A DNA stretch of 6,861 bases from CAZCTO01 sp964501725 (GTDB lineage Bacteria > Bacillota > Clostridia > Saccharofermentanales > Saccharofermentanaceae): contig CAZCTO010000034.1 in NCBI GenBank assembly GCA_964501725.1, forward strand, positions 1 through 6,861. Reading direction: 5' to 3'. The notes below the pieces were generated by a model. It saw only the letters and a program-made list of their open reading frames with translations. It was not told the DNA's origin and did not search any database. Positions 5,254 to 6,861 of this stretch are shown here, piece by piece. Each line of letters begins with the position of its first letter. Within the stretch, counting starts at the first letter, position 1. A program made the position numbers and the translations under genes.

Positions 5254-5793
5254 ATGAAAGTCACAACGCAGGGAAACGGAATTCATATCGGTGAAAGACT
5301 TGAGGAGAAAATTAAATCCAAACTATCAAAATTCGAGAAACATTTTGGCGAGGAGGGATCGTTCAATGTAAAGATTCTTCCGGAGAGGGAACTAAAGAAA
5401 GTAGAGCTCACGCTGAAACTTCAAAACAAAATCTATCGGGCTGAGGCAAGGGATGAGGAGGTCCTCACAGCGATAGATCGAACCATAGACAAACTGGAAT
5501 CTCAGATACGACGTCAGAAGACAAGGATCGAAAAGCAAATTCGGGATTACTCCTTTATGAAAGAATATTTGCGGGAGGTCACCGAAGAAGCGGATATCGC
5601 AGATGAAGAAGAGAAGAAGATCATCAAACGCAAGTCGTTTGAATTAGTACCGATGGAACCTGATGATGCTGTACTTCAAATGGAGATGCTCGGGCACAGC
5701 TTCCTAGTGTATCTAGACGCCAGTACCGGGAATGTCTGTGTTGTGTATAAGCGCAAGGACGGTCATTATGGTCTGATTGAGCCAACCTACTGA
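5254..5793 (+). CDS. hpf: Long-form ribosome hibernation promoting factor
   Basis: Long HPF binds the 30S decoding region and blocks mRNA and tRNA binding, and its C-terminal domain dimerises so that two 70S ribosomes form inactive 100S particles in slow growth. The 179-residue length fits the long form. Residues 1-97 are the RaiA/YfiA domain, with MKVTTQGNGIHIGERLEEKI at the start and a basic helix (RRQKTRIEKQIR, 86-97) expected to lie on rRNA. An acidic linker follows (about 108-121). The C-terminal dimer domain (about 123-179) shows KRKSFELVPM (125-134), LQMEMLGHSFLVY (141-153) and VVYKRKDGHYGLIEP (163-177). The start ATG has AGGA at 5241-5244 9 bases upstream. The leader holds a hairpin and a short upstream frame, and the gene ends before a strong terminator, so it appears to be a single-gene unit. 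Confidence 0.97.
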   Translation: MKVTTQGNGIHIGERLEEKIKSKLSKFEKHFGEEGSFNVKILPERELKKVELTLKLQNKIYRAEARDEEVLTAIDRTIDKLESQIRRQKTRIEKQIRDYSFMKEYLREVTEEADIADEEEKKIIKRKSFELVPMEPDDAVLQMEMLGHSFLVYLDASTGNVCVVYKRKDGHYGLIEPTY

Positions 5794-5832
5794 GTTATTG
5801 ATTTTTCTGTTTGTGCCGTCTGATGCGCGACG

Positions 5833-5867
5833 GAGGCTGCCCACATGGTTGGGCAGCCTCTTTTTTT
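5833..5867 (+). terminator. Intrinsic terminator of hpf
   Basis: GAGGCTGCCCA (5833-5843) pairs perfectly with TGGGCAGCCTC (5850-5860) around the loop CATGGT and is followed by seven T residues. Confidence 0.95.
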
Positions 5868-5871
5868 GCTA

Positions 5872-5900
5872 TTGCCCGTCCCTACGGCGATTGTTATAAT
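5872..5900 (+). promoter_or_regulatory. Promoter of pcrA with extended -10
   Basis: TTGCCC (5872-5877), a 17-base spacer and TGTTATAAT (5892-5900) make a good sigma-A promoter with the extended TGn element. It starts 5 bases after the hpf terminator T-tract. Confidence 0.78.
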
Positions 5901-5935
5901 GAGCTTCACTTCAAAGATACTAACGAGAAGAGGAA

Positions 5936-6861
5936 ATGCTTTTGACAGAGTCAGAAAACAGCGAAGAACAAGGTCGTGAAATGAACGAGAGCGAACTGTT
6001 CGAAGGGCTGAATCCCGAGCAAAAATGTGCGGTCAGCCACGACGAGGGACCTCTCCTGATTCTTGCGGGTGCCGGCTCCGGCAAAACACGTGTAATTACT
6101 TTTCGAATTGCCTATTTAATCCGGTTCAGAAGAGTAAGACCCTCTTCCATTCTTGCCATTACCTTCACCAATAAAGCCGCCAACGAGATGAAGGAACGAG
6201 TTTTTCGTCTGGTCGGAGATACCGCGGCATATATGTGGATCGGGACATTCCACTCCATGTTCGCAAGAATCCTTCGAAGACACGCTGAACTTCTGGGATT
6301 TACAAAACACTTTTCGATTGTGGATACGGATGATCAGCTCAAGATTGTCAAAGAATGCATTAAGGAACTGGATCTGAATGATAAAGTATTTGTACCCCGA
6401 AGTGTTTTATCTGAGATCAGTCGGGCGAAAAACGACATCATGTCCGTCGAAACATACACAGAAGAGGCTGGGGTTGAGTACCGGAAACAGAAAATTGCAG
6501 CCGTGTACCGCAAATATCAGGACAAGCTTCTGCGAAGCAACAGCATGGATTTTGACGATATTCTGTTCTATGCCGTTGAGCTCTTATCGAAAAATCCGGA
6601 TGTTCTCACTTACTATCAGGAGCAGTTCCGGTATATCCTGGTTGACGAATACCAGGATACGAATATGGCTCAGTACAAACTGATTCTGATGCTTTCCCGG
6701 AAATACAGAAACCTTTGTGTTGTCGGTGACGACGACCAGTCGATATACTCTTTTCGGGGCGCCAATATCCGGAATATTCTTGATTTTGAGAAAGATTTCA
6801 AAAATACAAAGGTGATCAAGCTTGAGCGTAACTACCGTTCGACGCAGTCTATTCTTCATGC
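5936..6861 (+). CDS. pcrA: ATP-dependent DNA helicase PcrA/UvrD, N-terminal part (runs off window)
   Basis: PcrA is a superfamily 1A 3'-5' helicase that acts in DNA repair, plasmid rolling-circle replication and removal of RecA or stalled RNA polymerase. The frame is open to the right edge (about 308 codons, under half of the usual 700-plus residues). Counting from the Met at 5981, GLNPEQ (9-14) is the Q-motif region and AGAGSGKT (29-36) is Walker A with Lys35. Then come ITFTNKAANEMKERV (motif Ia), GTFHSMFARIL, VDEYQDTN (Walker B, motif II), VVGDDDQSIYSFRGA (motif III) and LERNYRST (motif IV). No frameshift is seen. An in-frame TAA at 5921 bounds the start. ATG 5936 is the longest option but its GAGG (5930-5933) is only 2 bases away. 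TTG 5942 has good spacing (8 bases). ATG 5981 gives the length usual for PcrA, with a weak AAGG. Confidence 0.96.
   Translation, partial: MLLTESENSEEQGREMNESELFEGLNPEQKCAVSHDEGPLLILAGAGSGKTRVITFRIAYLIRFRRVRPSSILAITFTNKAANEMKERVFRLVGDTAAYMWIGTFHSMFARILRRHAELLGFTKHFSIVDTDDQLKIVKECIKELDLNDKVFVPRSVLSEISRAKNDIMSVETYTEEAGVEYRKQKIAAVYRKYQDKLLRSNSMDFDDILFYAVELLSKNPDVLTYYQEQFRYILVDEYQDTNMAQYKLILMLSRKYRNLCVVGDDDQSIYSFRGANIRNILDFEKDFKNTKVIKLERNYRSTQSILH

Noticed and set aside
6378..6683. 101-codon + strand frame inside pcrA
   Set aside because: It lies in another frame within intact helicase motifs and has no ribosome binding site.
1..6861. CRISPR, toxin-antitoxin, phage or insertion-sequence elements
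   Set aside because: No spaced repeats, transposase or integrase motifs, or small overlapping gene pairs of that kind are seen. The genes are housekeeping or monocistronic.

Overview
The window looks like an ordinary chromosomal stretch from a Gram-positive, Clostridia-type member of the Firmicutes. The evidence is strong AGGAGG-type ribosome binding sites, intrinsic terminators with T-tracts, TATAAT promoters, a long-form ribosome hibernation factor, a PcrA-type helicase, and a methionine synthase that ends directly after its cobalamin domain. All supported genes are on the + strand. I see no mobile element, CRISPR array, rRNA or tRNA gene.

Layout. Positions 1-589 are the 3' end of a metH-like gene whose start lies outside the window. 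It is followed by two adjacent paralogous genes for small membrane proteins of unknown function (644-1318 and 1333-1983) and then trmB (2008-2658). The gaps are short and hold no clear terminator, so these four may share a transcript. A 209-base intergenic region (2659-2867) then carries a likely promoter and a small palindrome ahead of a eukaryote-like glyceraldehyde-3-phosphate dehydrogenase gene (2868-3878), which has the codon bias of a highly expressed gene and a very strong terminator.

The second half is a run of apparently independent units. These are an NADPH-dependent FMN reductase/iron-sulfur flavoprotein-like gene (4006-4548), a zinc-ribbon protein of unknown function (4651-5049), the long hibernation factor hpf (5254-5793) and the first part of pcrA (from about 5936, running off the right edge). 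Each is preceded by a TATAATG -10 element, and three of the intervening gaps contain perfect or near-perfect hairpin terminators.

The genes do not form one pathway. They cover methyl transfer to methionine, tRNA m7G46 modification, glycolysis, redox chemistry, ribosome hibernation and DNA repair. I did not find a convincing new multi-gene system. The best candidates for undescribed biology are the tandem two-TM paralogs, the zinc-ribbon protein, and the hpf leader, where a hairpin overlaps a possible leaderless 16-codon reading frame.
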